Source of the DNA: Flavobacteriaceae bacterium 3519-10
GTDB taxonomy: Bacteria; Bacteroidota; Bacteroidia; Flavobacteriales; Weeksellaceae
Direction of reading: 5' to 3'
Assembly: GCA_000023725.1 (NCBI GenBank)
Contig: CP001673.1
Coordinates: 2,366,342 to 2,430,341 of the forward strand
Length of the DNA stretch: 64,000 bases
Below the pieces are notes generated by a model. The model was not told where the DNA came from. It searched no databases and saw only the letters and a program-made list of their open reading frames with translations. Both the position numbers and the translations under genes were made by a program. Shown piece after piece: positions 32,701-42,669 of this stretch. Position 1 is the stretch's first letter. The number at the start of each line of letters is the position of its first letter.

Positions 32701-35292
32701 TTGGTCAAAACCGGCTCCAAAAATATATTACTAATCCTTATAATCCTAATTTTTAACAATTTTTTAGCACTTGCACATGCTCAAAATTTGTCTGAAAATA
32801 AGGCAGTTAACGATACCATAATACGTACGGACACCCTCACTGGTGCCAACGAACAGCTTGAGGCCGTGGTGGAAACCAGGGCCGACAACATCCGCAACGA
32901 TGTTCCTAAAAAGATGACTTACCTCAACAAAAAAGCGCAGGTAAAATATCAGGATATGGAGATCGATGCAGATTATATTTCGATCGACTGGAACAAGTCG
33001 CTGATTTTTGCAAGAGGCGAACTGGATTCTCTGGGAAGGATAAAAACCCCCGCAGTTGCGAACCAGGGCGGCAAAAAGTACGAGTACGACGAGTTTACCT
33101 ACAACATCAAGACCCGGCAGGCCATTGCCTTTAACGCACGTACCGAAGAAAGTGAAGGCGTAATAATCGCGGAGCGCACCAAAAAATACAACGATTCTGT
33201 GTTTTTCATGCGCCGCGGAAAATATACGACCGACGAATATTTCATTCAGAAAAAAGACACAATCGCTGACTATTATCTGCTTGCGCCCAACATCAAGCTT
33301 ATAAAAGGTAAAGATAAATCGCAGGTCATCACCGGGCCGATCCAACTTTACATTGAGCAGGTGCCGACGCCGCTTATCATGCCGTTCGCGATACTGCCTT
33401 TTTCGGATAAACGCAGCGCCGGAATTCTTATCCCGAGTTTTGGCGAACGTGAAGATGTTGGTTTTTTCCTTAATTCAATTGGGTATTATCAGCCGATCGG
33501 TGATCATTTCGACTTAAAAATTCTGGCCGACCTCTACACCAAAGGCAGCTGGAACCTGCGCCCTGAAGTAAATTACAAGAAAAACTACCGCTACACCGGG
33601 AATTTTTCAGCAGACATCGGTACGACAGTCCGCGGCATCAAAGGGCTTTCAGATTACTCGAAAACCGGGACTTACCGTATTGCGTGGCGACATCAGCAGG
33701 ATACCAAAGCCAATCCTTTCCTCACGTTTTCGGCCTCCGTGGATGTGGTGAGTAACAGGTTTTATAATAATACCGTTAATAACAATTACGCATTTAACCA
33801 AAACAACCTCAACGCGCAGCAAAACTCAAGTATAAGTGTGGTGAAGCGCTTTCTTACTTTGCCCGTTACCATTACCGGAACTTCATCTTATTCGCAGAAT
33901 TTCTCAACCGGTTTGGCAGACATAAAGCTGCCGGTGCTTAATGTGGCGATTAACCAGTTTTATTTATTCAATCCAAAATCAGGGATACGACAGGGGCTTT
34001 TAGAAAATATTACTGTCAACACAGGTTTAAATTTCAATAATTATGTGCAGACCAACGAAGACGAGCTCTTCACGGGCGCAATGTGGGACAAAATGCAGAC
34101 CGGCCTCAAAAACAATATCACACTCGGAACCAATACCACAATTGCAAAGTATTTTACGTTCTCTATCAATGCAAACATCGATAATGCGCTTACAACCAAA
34201 ATTTTAACAAGGACTTACAATCCGATCACCAACAAGGTTGACGATGTTCTGAACAAGAAAATCGCAGGTTATTCTTCATTCTCAACCGGAGCAAGTTTAC
34301 AGACTGTACTTTACGGAATGCTAAATTTCAAACGCAGCTCCGCTGTGCAGGCCATCCGGCACATGATGACTCCGCAGATCGGTTTCAGCTACTCGCCTGA
34401 CTTTTCGGCGCCCGGCTTCGGCTACTATAAAAACTACGCGAATGACCGTGGGGAGATGACGCCCTACTCGATCTTCGACCGCGGAATTGTGGGTTCCCCA
34501 AATGCATCACTGGTTCAGGCACTAAGCCTTTCGGTGAACAACAATCTCGAGATGAAAGTGAGATCTAAAAAAGATTCCACCGGCGTAAAAAAAATAAAGA
34601 TTTTCGAAAGTTTAAACTTCAACACCAATTACAACTTCGCGGCGCCAAAATACAAATGGTCAATATTTTCGCTTAACGGCCAAACTACGCTGTTTGAAAA
34701 ACTTAATCTTAATACGGGCCTTAACCTCGAACCTTACCGCATCACTTTCGAGCCCGGCGAGAATGTGGGTATTCGCACCGAAGACTTCGGACATTTCTCT
34801 GTACAGGGCTTCAACGCGCAACTGTCTTATCCGCTCAGCAGCGAAATCTTCAAGAAGAAAGATGAGGAAGATATTTCGAAGAAATATAATAAGAAAGGCG
34901 AGATCCGTAATGAGAATTATTATTTCGACGAGGACAATTATTCGCAGTTTACGCAACCCTGGACCTTGAATATAAATGCGCAGTACAGCTATACGAGAAG
35001 CCTCACACGTTTCGGAAACAAAATGGCGTCTATTGGGCTGGATGGCAGCATCAAACTTACACCGTACTGGAATATCACGGGCAATTTGTATTATGACGTT
35101 ATTTCAAAGGAAATTGCGAATACACAGCTTGGTTTTTCACGTGATCAGCGAAGCTTCACCATCAATTTCAACTGGATCCCGTACGGACAATATAAAGTTT
35201 ACGATTTCTTTATCGGCATCAAAGCCAACATATTGCGCGATGCGCTGAAATATAAAGACCGCAGTTTTACGCAGCCTAACGCGCCATTTTAA
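32701..35292 (+). CDS. lptD: LPS-assembly protein LptD family
   Basis: The 863-residue outer-membrane protein inserts lipopolysaccharide into the outer leaflet with LptE. It starts at TTG (no nearby ATG) with a signal peptide (NILLILIILIFNNFLALAHA). Residues ~70-230 form the periplasmic OstA-like beta-jellyroll (MEIDADYISIDWNKSLIFARGE), and PTPLIMPFAILPFSDKRSAGILIPSFGER marks the transition to the 26-strand barrel. The barrel ends ...PYGQYKVYDFFIGIKANILRDALKYKDR. The length fits flavobacterial LptD. It is divergent from the amidase gene. Confidence 0.9.
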   Translation: MVKTGSKNILLILIILIFNNFLALAHAQNLSENKAVNDTIIRTDTLTGANEQLEAVVETRADNIRNDVPKKMTYLNKKAQVKYQDMEIDADYISIDWNKSLIFARGELDSLGRIKTPAVANQGGKKYEYDEFTYNIKTRQAIAFNARTEESEGVIIAERTKKYNDSVFFMRRGKYTTDEYFIQKKDTIADYYLLAPNIKLIKGKDKSQVITGPIQLYIEQVPTPLIMPFAILPFSDKRSAGILIPSFGEREDVGFFLNSIGYYQPIGDHFDLKILADLYTKGSWNLRPEVNYKKNYRYTGNFSADIGTTVRGIKGLSDYSKTGTYRIAWRHQQDTKANPFLTFSASVDVVSNRFYNNTVNNNYAFNQNNLNAQQNSSISVVKRFLTLPVTITGTSSYSQNFSTGLADIKLPVLNVAINQFYLFNPKSGIRQGLLENITVNTGLNFNNYVQTNEDELFTGAMWDKMQTGLKNNITLGTNTTIAKYFTFSINANIDNALTTKILTRTYNPITNKVDDVLNKKIAGYSSFSTGASLQTVLYGMLNFKRSSAVQAIRHMMTPQIGFSYSPDFSAPGFGYYKNYANDRGEMTPYSIFDRGIVGSPNASLVQALSLSVNNNLEMKVRSKKDSTGVKKIKIFESLNFNTNYNFAAPKYKWSIFSLNGQTTLFEKLNLNTGLNLEPYRITFEPGENVGIRTEDFGHFSVQGFNAQLSYPLSSEIFKKKDEEDISKKYNKKGEIRNENYYFDEDNYSQFTQPWTLNINAQYSYTRSLTRFGNKMASIGLDGSIKLTPYWNITGNLYYDVISKEIANTQLGFSRDQRSFTINFNWIPYGQYKVYDFFIGIKANILRDALKYKDRSFTQPNAPF

Positions 35293-35298
35293 CATATC

Positions 35299-35329
35299 TT
35301 TGCAAGAATTAAACATTAGTTTATATTTG
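35299..35329 (+). promoter_or_regulatory. ridA promoter, TTTG-N19-TATATTTG
   Basis: TTTG at 35299-35302 and TATATTTG at 35322-35329 have the standard 19-base spacing, 17 bases before the ridA ATG. Confidence 0.75.
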
Positions 35330-35346
35330 CGTCATAATAATAAGTT

Positions 35347-35727
35347 ATGAAAACAATTATTTCTACTTCTAATGCTCCCGCTGCGATAGGGCCTTACTCT
35401 CAGGCAAATCTCGCGAACGGCATTCTCTATATTTCCGGCCAGATACCTCTTAATCCGGAATCCGGAAAACTGGTTGAAGGCATTGAAAAAGAAACCCATC
35501 AGGTAATGAAAAATCTTGAAGCCATTCTTTCTGAAGCGGGCATGACTTTTAAAAACGTAGTGAAAGCCTCAATTTTTCTTAAAAACATGGACGATTTTGC
35601 TGTGATGAACGATATTTATGCATCTTACCTCGATGCCGACCATTATCCGGCGCGCGAAACCGTGCAGGTTTCTTGCCTGCCCAAAAATGTAGACATCGAA
35701 ATTTCAATGATCGCATATCAGTTTTAA
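35347..35727 (+). CDS. ridA: RidA family protein (2-iminobutanoate/2-iminopropanoate deaminase)
   Basis: The 126-residue protein hydrolyses reactive enamine/imine intermediates released by PLP enzymes such as threonine dehydratase. The family features are APAAIGPYSQANLANGILYISGQIPLNP, the conserved Arg in YPARETVQVSCLPKNVDIEISMIA, and trimer-forming length. The stop codon TAA is followed at once by the ATG of the next gene, so the two are coupled. The function is conserved and cytosolic. Confidence 0.93.
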   Translation: MKTIISTSNAPAAIGPYSQANLANGILYISGQIPLNPESGKLVEGIEKETHQVMKNLEAILSEAGMTFKNVVKASIFLKNMDDFAVMNDIYASYLDADHYPARETVQVSCLPKNVDIEISMIAYQF

Positions 35728-36183
35728 ATGAACTTTCTCAGAAACACCATCGCTGTTTTGGTAGGCCTGGCGGTAGCTGCAGTGCTGATTTCGCTGGGTG
35801 TACGCCTTAATTCCGCGTGGATTACCTACGACGAATTCGCTCCTTTTGAACATTGGGAAGAATTATTGGCCGCGATGGAACACAAGCCCTACTTTTTCGT
35901 GGCATTGCTTATTTCTTCGGGAATAGCTGCAACGGTTGGCGGTGTGGTGACGGCAATAATCGTAAAATACGCGAAGGTGGCTTACGCTATTTTAATCGGG
36001 TTTATCCTGCTGTTTATCGCGATGCTCGACATTATTATTTTCCCGTATCATCCCACTTTTTATAAAATCCTCATTTTCCTTACGTTTTTCCCATTCTCGT
36101 GGATAGGCGGAAAGATTACCGAAGTGATTTACGAACGGAAAAAGAAAAAACTCAGAAGACTAAACAAAAAAAACGCAACTTAA
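35728..36183 (+). CDS. four-helix inner-membrane protein of unknown function
   Basis: The 151-residue protein has four predicted helices: residues ~5-27, 54-80, 84-106 and 111-133. A highly basic tail (ERKKKKLRRLNKKN) suggests a cytoplasmic C-terminus by the positive-inside rule. It abuts ridA with no intergenic bases and ends in a bidirectional terminator, so it forms a two-gene operon with ridA. I recognise no named family with confidence; many flavobacteria carry similar proteins. Confidence 0.75.
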   Translation: MNFLRNTIAVLVGLAVAAVLISLGVRLNSAWITYDEFAPFEHWEELLAAMEHKPYFFVALLISSGIAATVGGVVTAIIVKYAKVAYAILIGFILLFIAMLDIIIFPYHPTFYKILIFLTFFPFSWIGGKITEVIYERKKKKLRRLNKKNAT

Positions 36184-36203
36184 ATTAAGTTGCGTTTCAT
36201 TTT
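36171..36203. terminator. Bidirectional terminator between the ridA operon and degQ
   Basis: 12-bp perfect stem AAACGCAACTTA/TAAGTTGCGTTT between convergent genes; its left arm overlaps the last codons of the membrane-protein gene. Confidence 0.75.
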
Positions 36204-36215
36204 TATATCAGTTTA

Positions 36216-37730
36216 CTAGGGCATTTTAAATCCTCTTGTGGTGATTCTTCCGTATTCGTCCACATATTTAACCTGAACGTTTCCATTGTAACCCTGCAGC
36301 ACTTTATCCACATCTTTCTGCGAGTTTACAGGCTTACCGTTGATCTCTACAATGATGTAATTATCTACAACACCAATCTTTGCCATTTCGCTGCCGGGTG
36401 CGACATTCTTCGCGATCACTCCACTGTTGAGGCCATAATCGGTTTTGAAACGGTCGCTCAGCGGTTCGAAATCAGATCCAATCTTTTCACTCACTGTTAG
36501 ATCGGCTTTACTCCGGAATGAAGTTCCACCTTTTTCGTCTCTAAGGGTAACATTTACCGTATTTGTTTTACCGTTTCTCAGATACGTTACTGCCACTTTA
36601 TCGCCCGGGCGTCTGCTACCCACGGCAAATGAAAGGTCATAATAGCTTGAAATTGTGGTGTTATCAACTTTGGTAATGATGTCGCCGGTTCTTAAACCTG
36701 CAGCTTCAGCGCCGCCTTTTGCAACCACAGCGGTAAGATATACTCCGTCGCCCGCCTTGATGTTTGTTTTATTTTGTTGGTTGTATAACCCTACCTGACG
36801 GGTATCGGACAGATCCAACGTATTCACGCCAAGGAAGCCGCGCTGTACCAACCCAAACTGTTTAATATCTTCAACAACTTTCCTCGCAAGATTAGAAGGA
36901 ACCGCAAAACCGTAGCCTTCGTAATATCCTGTTTTGGATGAGATCGCGGAGTTGATTCCAATCAGTTCCCCATTTGTGTTCACCAACGCTCCTCCCGAGT
37001 TTCCGGGGTTAATCGCAGCATCCGTTTGAATGAAACTTTCAATCGGCGTTCTGGATTGCTGGCTCAGCAAATCAATGCTTCGGCCTTTTGCCGAAATAAT
37101 CCCCGCGGTCACTGTTGAATTCAAACCCATCGGATTTCCTACGGCCAAAACCCACTGGCCTACTTCCACATTATCCGAGTTAGCGAAATTAAGGTAAGGC
37201 AAACCTTTTTCTTCAATTTTTAAAAGCGCAATATCGGTAGTTGGGTCGGTGCCTACAAGTGTGGCAACGTAAGATTTTTTGTTTGAAAGCACCACTTCAA
37301 GTTTGTTGGCGCCCGCAATTACGTGGTTATTAGAAATGATGTAGCCGTCCGGGGAAATAATTACGCCCGAACCCATTCCTGAAGGCATATTCTGAGGCGG
37401 TTGCTGCTGCTGTTTTGGCTGTCCACCGAATGGATTTCCGAAAAAGAGATCGAACATATCCTGTTCGCTCCTGCGCGTGGTGCGGTCAGCATAATTTTTA
37501 ATACTTACCACCGCAGGTACGGTACTTTTCGAAGCTTTTACGAAATCTTCTCCGATACCGGCAGTGTTAAAGGATGCGTATTTGGCATCACTGTTTTTGG
37601 GTTCGAAATAAGAAAATTGCGAATCCGTTTGGTGCACATTAAAGTAATTGATCGCCCCGAACGTGGTAGCTCCGGATACTACCCCTACAAAGGCATAAGG
37701 AATTAGTTTTTTTAGTATATCCATCTTCAT
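36216..37730 (-). CDS. Do/DegQ-type trypsin-like serine protease with two PDZ domains
   Basis: The 504-residue periplasmic protease degrades or refolds misfolded envelope proteins. An N-terminal anchor or signal (IPYAFVGVVSGATTFGAI) precedes the trypsin fold with the triad His 136 (SNNHVIAG), Asp 166 (TTDIALL) and Ser 245 (GNSGGALV). PDZ1 begins with RGFLGVN and PDZ2 with SGVIAKNVAPGSEMA. A Gln/Pro-rich loop (QPKQQQQPPQNMPSG) follows GNPFGG. An in-frame ATG two codons later (37724) is an alternative start. It has its own promoter box and is followed by a shared terminator. Confidence 0.93.
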   Translation of the reverse strand: MKMDILKKLIPYAFVGVVSGATTFGAINYFNVHQTDSQFSYFEPKNSDAKYASFNTAGIGEDFVKASKSTVPAVVSIKNYADRTTRRSEQDMFDLFFGNPFGGQPKQQQQPPQNMPSGMGSGVIISPDGYIISNNHVIAGANKLEVVLSNKKSYVATLVGTDPTTDIALLKIEEKGLPYLNFANSDNVEVGQWVLAVGNPMGLNSTVTAGIISAKGRSIDLLSQQSRTPIESFIQTDAAINPGNSGGALVNTNGELIGINSAISSKTGYYEGYGFAVPSNLARKVVEDIKQFGLVQRGFLGVNTLDLSDTRQVGLYNQQNKTNIKAGDGVYLTAVVAKGGAEAAGLRTGDIITKVDNTTISSYYDLSFAVGSRRPGDKVAVTYLRNGKTNTVNVTLRDEKGGTSFRSKADLTVSEKIGSDFEPLSDRFKTDYGLNSGVIAKNVAPGSEMAKIGVVDNYIIVEINGKPVNSQKDVDKVLQGYNGNVQVKYVDEYGRITTRGFKMP

Positions 37731-37770
37731 ATTTTATTTTAAAATTTTTTATTTTTAAACTTATTGTTGT

Positions 37771-37778
37771 CAAATTTA
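37771..37778 (-). promoter_or_regulatory. -7 promoter box TAAATTTG for the DegQ-type protease
   Basis: Minus-strand TAAATTTG lies 40 bases before the ATG at 37730. The divergent gap to the next gene (37731-38015) otherwise holds a small CTGCC/GGCAG hairpin (37917-37931) and nothing I can assign. Confidence 0.5.
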
Positions 37779-37988
37779 ATGCAAAATAGGTATCGATCTC
37801 ACCGGGTTCGTTTCAATTTTAACTAAATCTTAACAATCCTTGGCAGTATTTACCTTTATTCCGTGTATTTGATTGATTTTTTCCCAAAATGTTAAGGCCA
37901 GCTTTGGCTCATCAATCTGCCTTTTTGGCAGTTAACTTCCTTCAAATTGGAAATTTGCCGGAAATTTTCGCACGTCAGCCGATTTGTT

Positions 37989-37996
37989 TAAATTTG
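37989..37996 (+). promoter_or_regulatory. -7 promoter box TAAATTTG for the amidinohydrolase
   Basis: TAAATTTG fits TAnnTTTG, 19 bases before the ATG at 38016. Confidence 0.55.
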
Positions 37997-38015
37997 AAAA
38001 CAGCACAATTATCTT

Positions 38016-38930
38016 ATGAAACTTAACATTAAGAACGAAACTTCCAGACTTAAATCTGTTGTACTTGGCCTCCCAGTGTCGATGGGGCCGCCACATGCAC
38101 TGGAACACAGTTATGATGCAAAATCCTATCACTCTATCCAAAACGGAATTTATCCGGGAGAAGAATGTATAATTCAAGAGATGACAGCGTTCGAAAAAGT
38201 GCTTTTGAAACACGATGTAGAAGTATTCAGACCAACACTTATCGAAAATTATAACCAGGTTTTTGCGCGTGATGTTGCTTTTGTTATTGACGATAAGATG
38301 ATCATTTCCAACATTATTCAGGATCGCTATGACGAACAGGACGCCTACCGCAAAATTTTCGCCCGCGTGGGCTGGAAAAAGATCATTAACCTTCCTGATA
38401 CCGCACATATTGAAGGCGGAGATGTGATTGTATGGAACGATTTTCTGTTCATCGGAACCTGCTTTTCCGAAGATTACCGCAGCTACAAAACCGCGAGAAC
38501 TAACGAATACGCCATTGAAATTTTAAAGGAATATTTCCCGAAGAAAAGAATTATCGACCTTGAACTGAGGAAAAACGATTTCGACGCCTTCGCCGGAATT
38601 CTGCACCTCGACTGTTCTTTCAATCCTGTTGGAACTGATAAATGTATTATCTATAAAGACGGTTTTGTGGATGAAAGCGATTACCGACTGTTACTCGATA
38701 TTTTTGGTGAAGAAAACTGCTTCCATGTCACCAAACAGGAAATGTTCGAAATGAACCCCAATATATTTTCGATCTCGCCCGAAATTGTGGTTTCAGACAA
38801 AAGTTTCACCCGCATGAACAACCATCTCCGTAACGAATGGGGCATGACGGTGGAAGAAATACCTTATCGCGAAATCTCGAAAATGGGAGGTTTACTGCGC
38901 TGCTCTACGTTGCCTTTGGCGCGGGAATAA
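38016..38930 (+). CDS. arginine deiminase / dimethylargininase family hydrolase
   Basis: The 304-residue protein has the guanidino-group-modifying fold. Key segments are FARDVAFVIDDK (substrate Asp), HIEGGDVIVWNDFLFIGTC (catalytic Glu/Asp and Gly loop), HLDCSFNPVG (catalytic His) and the nucleophilic Cys 296 in GLLRCSTLPL. Such enzymes cleave arginine or methylarginine to citrulline and ammonia or an amine. The exact substrate is uncertain. It is convergent with cutC, beyond which a second member of the same fold (ctlX) lies. It does not look like a full arginine-deiminase-pathway gene, since no arcB or arcC is nearby. Confidence 0.85.
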   Translation: MKLNIKNETSRLKSVVLGLPVSMGPPHALEHSYDAKSYHSIQNGIYPGEECIIQEMTAFEKVLLKHDVEVFRPTLIENYNQVFARDVAFVIDDKMIISNIIQDRYDEQDAYRKIFARVGWKKIINLPDTAHIEGGDVIVWNDFLFIGTCFSEDYRSYKTARTNEYAIEILKEYFPKKRIIDLELRKNDFDAFAGILHLDCSFNPVGTDKCIIYKDGFVDESDYRLLLDIFGEENCFHVTKQEMFEMNPNIFSISPEIVVSDKSFTRMNNHLRNEWGMTVEEIPYREISKMGGLLRCSTLPLARE

Positions 38931-38932
38931 TC

Positions 38933-39595
38933 TCAGGAAATTAATTTCTTGATCTTTTTAATTTCAGCTTCGCTGCCGAAAGTGTCGTATTTAGGTATGG
39001 CCGAGGAGTGAAAATATTTTCCGCCGGTAAATTCTTTTAATTCTGCAACATTATCCGAACGCACGCCACCTCCGATAAGGATGTCGATTCTATCGGAATA
39101 TCCGGCGACCAGATTTTTAAGTTGCTCTTTACCTTCCATCACGGATTTTTTTCCTCCTGAGGTAAGAACGGCTTTGAAGCCAAGTTTAATTAAAATTTCA
39201 ACAGAATTTTCGAGGTCTGCTGTATGATCGAAAGCACGGTGAAAAGTACATGGTATTCCGCCTGCGAGGGTTATTAACTCAGCATTTTTAGCTTCATCAA
39301 TTTCGTTATTTGGGCTCAAAATGCCAAACACAAAACCGTCAGCGCCGGCTTCGCCAAACGTGATGATGCTGTTCTTCATTTCAATGAATTCGGATTCTGA
39401 ATAATAAAACGCACCGCCTTTAGGCCTGATCATCACATAAACCGGCTTTTGGTAGGTTCGTTTAAGGTGCATAAACTCGTAAAAATCCGGGGTAGTCCCT
39501 CCGAGTTCGAATTCCGCGCAGAATTCAATCCTGTCCGCCATTGATTTCAGGGCAGTTTCAGCAGATGTAATTTCAAAACAGGCGATTTCTAACAT
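38933..39595 (-). CDS. cutC: copper homeostasis protein CutC
   Basis: The 220-residue TIM-barrel protein matches CutC: LEIACFEITSAETAL, GGTTPDFYEFMHL, PVYVMIRPKGGAFYYS, FGEAGADGFVFGIL, CTFHRAFDHT and VLTSGGKKSVMEG. CutC was named for copper tolerance in E. coli, but its biochemical role is unsettled. The gene ends two bases after the amidinohydrolase stop on the opposite strand and is divergent from ctlX. Confidence 0.92.
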   Translation of the reverse strand: MLEIACFEITSAETALKSMADRIEFCAEFELGGTTPDFYEFMHLKRTYQKPVYVMIRPKGGAFYYSESEFIEMKNSIITFGEAGADGFVFGILSPNNEIDEAKNAELITLAGGIPCTFHRAFDHTADLENSVEILIKLGFKAVLTSGGKKSVMEGKEQLKNLVAGYSDRIDILIGGGVRSDNVAELKEFTGGKYFHSSAIPKYDTFGSEAEIKKIKKLIS

Positions 39596-39621
39596 GGTTC
39601 TATTTATCTTATAAATTTAAG

Positions 39622-39629
39622 TATTTTTG
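39622..39629 (+). promoter_or_regulatory. -7 promoter box TATTTTTG for ctlX
   Basis: TATTTTTG fits TAnnTTTG, 29 bases before the ATG at 39659, in the cutC/ctlX divergent gap. Confidence 0.5.
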
Positions 39630-39658
39630 CCCAACTTCAAACTACAAAACCCTTTGCA

Positions 39659-40588
39659 ATGCAAGCAGCCAGCACTGTTCTGATGATAGAACCTATCGCT
39701 TTCGGATTTAATGCGCAGACCGCGGAAAACAATTATTTTCAGACCGACCAGCAAAATGTGGATACGCAACTGAAAGCTCTTCACGAGTTCAACACATTTG
39801 CAGAGCAGCTCAGAAGCAAAGGTATTCGGGTAATTACGGTAAAAGATACACTGAATCCCCATACCCCAGATTCTATTTTCCCAAATAACTGGGTGAGTTT
39901 TCATCACGACGGCAAGGTGGTTCTTTACCCGATGTTTGCGCCAAACCGCCGCGTAGAGCGCCGGGCAGACATCCTCGAAATCCTTAAAAATGAAGGTTTT
40001 GAAATAAATGAGGTAGAAGACATCTCTCATTCCGAAAGCGACGAAAGATTTCTCGAAGCCACCGGAAGCATGATTTTCGATCACGATCATAAAATTGCCT
40101 ATGGCTCGGTTTCACTAAGGTTGGATGAAAAACTTTTCAGGAAATTCTGCGCAGACTACGGCTTCACACCTGTCGTTTTCCATTCTTACCAGAACGCAAA
40201 TGGCGCGCGTCTGCCGATTTATCATACGAACGTAATGATGTGTGTTGCAGATCAATTTGTGGTAATTTGCCTTGAATGCATTGATAATGAGCTGGAACGC
40301 GAAAAAGTGCAGGAAGTTATAAAATCTACTTCAAAAGAAATCATCGAAATTTCGGAAGACCAGATGCAGCAGTTTGCCGGCAATATGCTTCAGGTAAAAA
40401 ATGTGGATGGTAAAAAATTTCTGGTGATGAGCGAAACTGCTTATAAATCGCTTACGCAGGATCAGATTGACAGGATTGAAAAATACTGCGAAATTATTCA
40501 TGCAAATCTGGATACGATAGAAACTAACGGCGGTGGCAGCGCAAGATGCATGCTCGCAGAAGTTTTTCTGCCTTTAAAAGTAAAATAA
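39659..40588 (+). CDS. ctlX: citrulline utilization hydrolase CtlX
   Basis: The 309-residue protein shares the amidinotransferase fold. STVLMIEPIAFGFNAQTAENNYFQ, SIFPNNWVSFHHDGKVVLYPM, EATGSMIFDHDHKIAYGS and the late TNGGGSARCMLAEVFLP (Cys 297) are family features. CtlX was described as hydrolysing citrulline to ornithine, carbon dioxide and ammonia in Flavobacteria-like organisms; here that is by similarity. It ends in a hairpin terminator. The neighbouring arginine-deiminase-like gene could supply citrulline. Confidence 0.9.
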   Translation: MQAASTVLMIEPIAFGFNAQTAENNYFQTDQQNVDTQLKALHEFNTFAEQLRSKGIRVITVKDTLNPHTPDSIFPNNWVSFHHDGKVVLYPMFAPNRRVERRADILEILKNEGFEINEVEDISHSESDERFLEATGSMIFDHDHKIAYGSVSLRLDEKLFRKFCADYGFTPVVFHSYQNANGARLPIYHTNVMMCVADQFVVICLECIDNELEREKVQEVIKSTSKEIIEISEDQMQQFAGNMLQVKNVDGKKFLVMSETAYKSLTQDQIDRIEKYCEIIHANLDTIETNGGGSARCMLAEVFLPLKVK

Positions 40589-40617
40589 TTTATTTGCAGC
40601 ATCAGAATAGACAAAAC

Positions 40618-40642
40618 CCACGGTTACGGCCGTGGATTTTTT
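40618..40642 (+). terminator. Rho-independent terminator after ctlX
   Basis: Stem CCACGG/CCGTGG (40618-40623 with 40630-40635), 6-base loop, then ATTTTTT. Confidence 0.75.
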
Positions 40643-40673
40643 AACAATTATAATATAGTAATGAAAAAATAAT

Positions 40674-42668
40674 TTATCTCGTTCTCGATTTCACATCGCT
40701 GTTTGCATCGTCTATCTCGCGCACTTTTTTTACTTTCTTATTGCCGAAATTATACACAATACTCAGCGCTGCATTTTGCCTGTACATATCGTTCTTTACA
40801 TAGTTATAGTTTCCGTTTTGCTGAATATCTTCAATTTCCACCACATTAGTCCGAAGCACATCGTTTACACTGAAGGTGAAAGTCCAGTCGTTCCATATTT
40901 TTTTGATATTTAAATCCAGACTCATCAGTTCGTTCAGCAGGCCAAGTTCAATCTGCTGCTTATCTACGTAGAAATAATTCACGCCCAGAAACCACGTTTT
41001 TTTCTTATCAAGACGTAGCGTGTTGTTTGTTTGGATCACAAAACTTGTAGAACTTGTGTTGTTTGAATACGTCACAAACTCACCCAGAATATTCTGGAAC
41101 CTGTCTCCGGTGGTAGGATCCACAGCTAAACTTCCATTGTTAATGTTATGCTGAACACCTGCATTGAAATTAATGCTCAGGGCCTGTTTGAAGAACGATT
41201 TGTTGAGGCCAAGCATTGCCGCCATCTCCTGCCTGTCGCCAAAGTTAGTGCGGATGTAGCGAAGTTGGTTTTCTGGGCCAACCGTTCCGTCCGGACTTAC
41301 GGGGAAACCCTGCAGCGGCACCTGCGTAATCACATCTTTAAGAAATGAATGGTTCAGGATAAGGAAATACGAGTTTTTATACATATACGTAAGTTCCTGA
41401 TTATAGGTGGAAGACGCCTTCACGAATGGATTGTTCTGTGTGTAATTGTTCTCGGTAAGAATGTTTTTCACGGGATTGATCATGCCGAAACTCGGCCTCC
41501 TCATACGGCTCGAAAACGCATAAGAAATATTGTTCTTGTCGTTTAAGGCGTAATTCAGGCTTACGTAAGGAAGAAAATTGCTGTAATTTCTTTCGATGCG
41601 GCGTAAACTGATGTCGGGTAAATTATCGGAAGTTCCCAAACTGTTGGTAATTTCATACCGTGCGCCCACTTTCCCCGAAAATTTCTCAGAAACCTTTTTT
41701 TCTAAGGTCAGATAGAAACCGTAGATGCTTTCGTCGTAGATAAAGTGATTTGGCGTAGGGCTCATATCAGTATCTATAAGCGTTCCTTCAGGATTATAGA
41801 GATAATCATAGGTTGTATTCTGGGTGTCGTTATCGGTGTTTGTCTTATTAAAATTACCGCCTACAGCAACACTGAAATCTATATCGAATTTCTGGATATA
41901 ATCTGCCGTTACCGAAAAATTATTAATGAGCTGCGGCAAACTTTGGTATACATAACGCGTTAAAAAACTGTCGGATCCGTCTGCCAGGGCCGCAAACGTA
42001 TTATTGTCGGTATTCTGCAACCGTTTATAGTTCAGATAAGCGGCATTCAGATTAAGTTTGCTGCCGAGCGAATCGGTTTTCAGTTCGTAATTAAGATTAA
42101 AATTATTGTTATAAGACCGCGCATCTTCCACATTTCTCGAGTTGCTGAATGAAATGCCCGTAAGGTTTCCGTCTGCATCAAATTTCCTTAAAGTGTTGAA
42201 CAGATTCACCTGTGAATCATAACTTTTATTGGCCCAGGTATTCCACGAAAACGCAAGGCTGCTTTTGTCGGTGAGTTGATAATCAATGTTCACATATCCG
42301 CCAATATTTTGGTTGGGATCGTCGATGTCGCCCACAGATTCATTTGAAACCAGTCCGTTTCCGTTTCTAAGCACATAGCTTTGCGCCTGAATATTTGAGC
42401 CTCCGCTGAGGTTTGCGCTGATTCCGAGTTTATCTTTCCGGTAATTTGCGGAGAAACTCGCGGTATTCTGGCTGTATTTATTCACCGAGCCTGCCATGCG
42501 CATATTACCGTTCAGTCCGTCTGTCGACCTTTTCTTCAAAATGATGTTGATGATTCCATCGGACGCGTCCACCTGAAACTCACTGCCCGGCATCGTGATG
42601 ATTTCAATTTTCTGAATGTTTTCAGCCGGCGTATTCTTGAGGAACTGCACCAGAGATTCCGCATCCAT
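40674..42668 (-). pseudogene. outer-membrane beta-barrel receptor, main part after a frameshift
   Basis: The 664-residue frame begins MDAESLVQFLKNTPAENIQKIEIITMPGSEF, which is the second half of a TonB-receptor-like plug (DGIINIILKK). A ~600-residue barrel of the outer-membrane beta-barrel (PF14905-like) family follows. Strands end with aromatic residues, and the final NAALSIVYNFGNKKVKK region resembles barrel ends. The family usually has no TonB box and the ligand is unknown. The ATG at 42668 is internal to the normal protein; the preceding 100 residues are in another frame (42670-42969). Alone it has no signal peptide and would not be exported. Confidence 0.82.
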
Positions 42669-42669
42669 A

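Noticed and set aside
32764-33345. A 193-codon antisense frame within lptD
   Set aside because: It lies fully inside a well supported gene and its protein shows no recognisable motif.
37917-37931. A CTGCC/GGCAG hairpin between degQ-type gene and amidinohydrolase
   Set aside because: Only five pairs, no T run and no adjacent gene end; not reported as a terminator.
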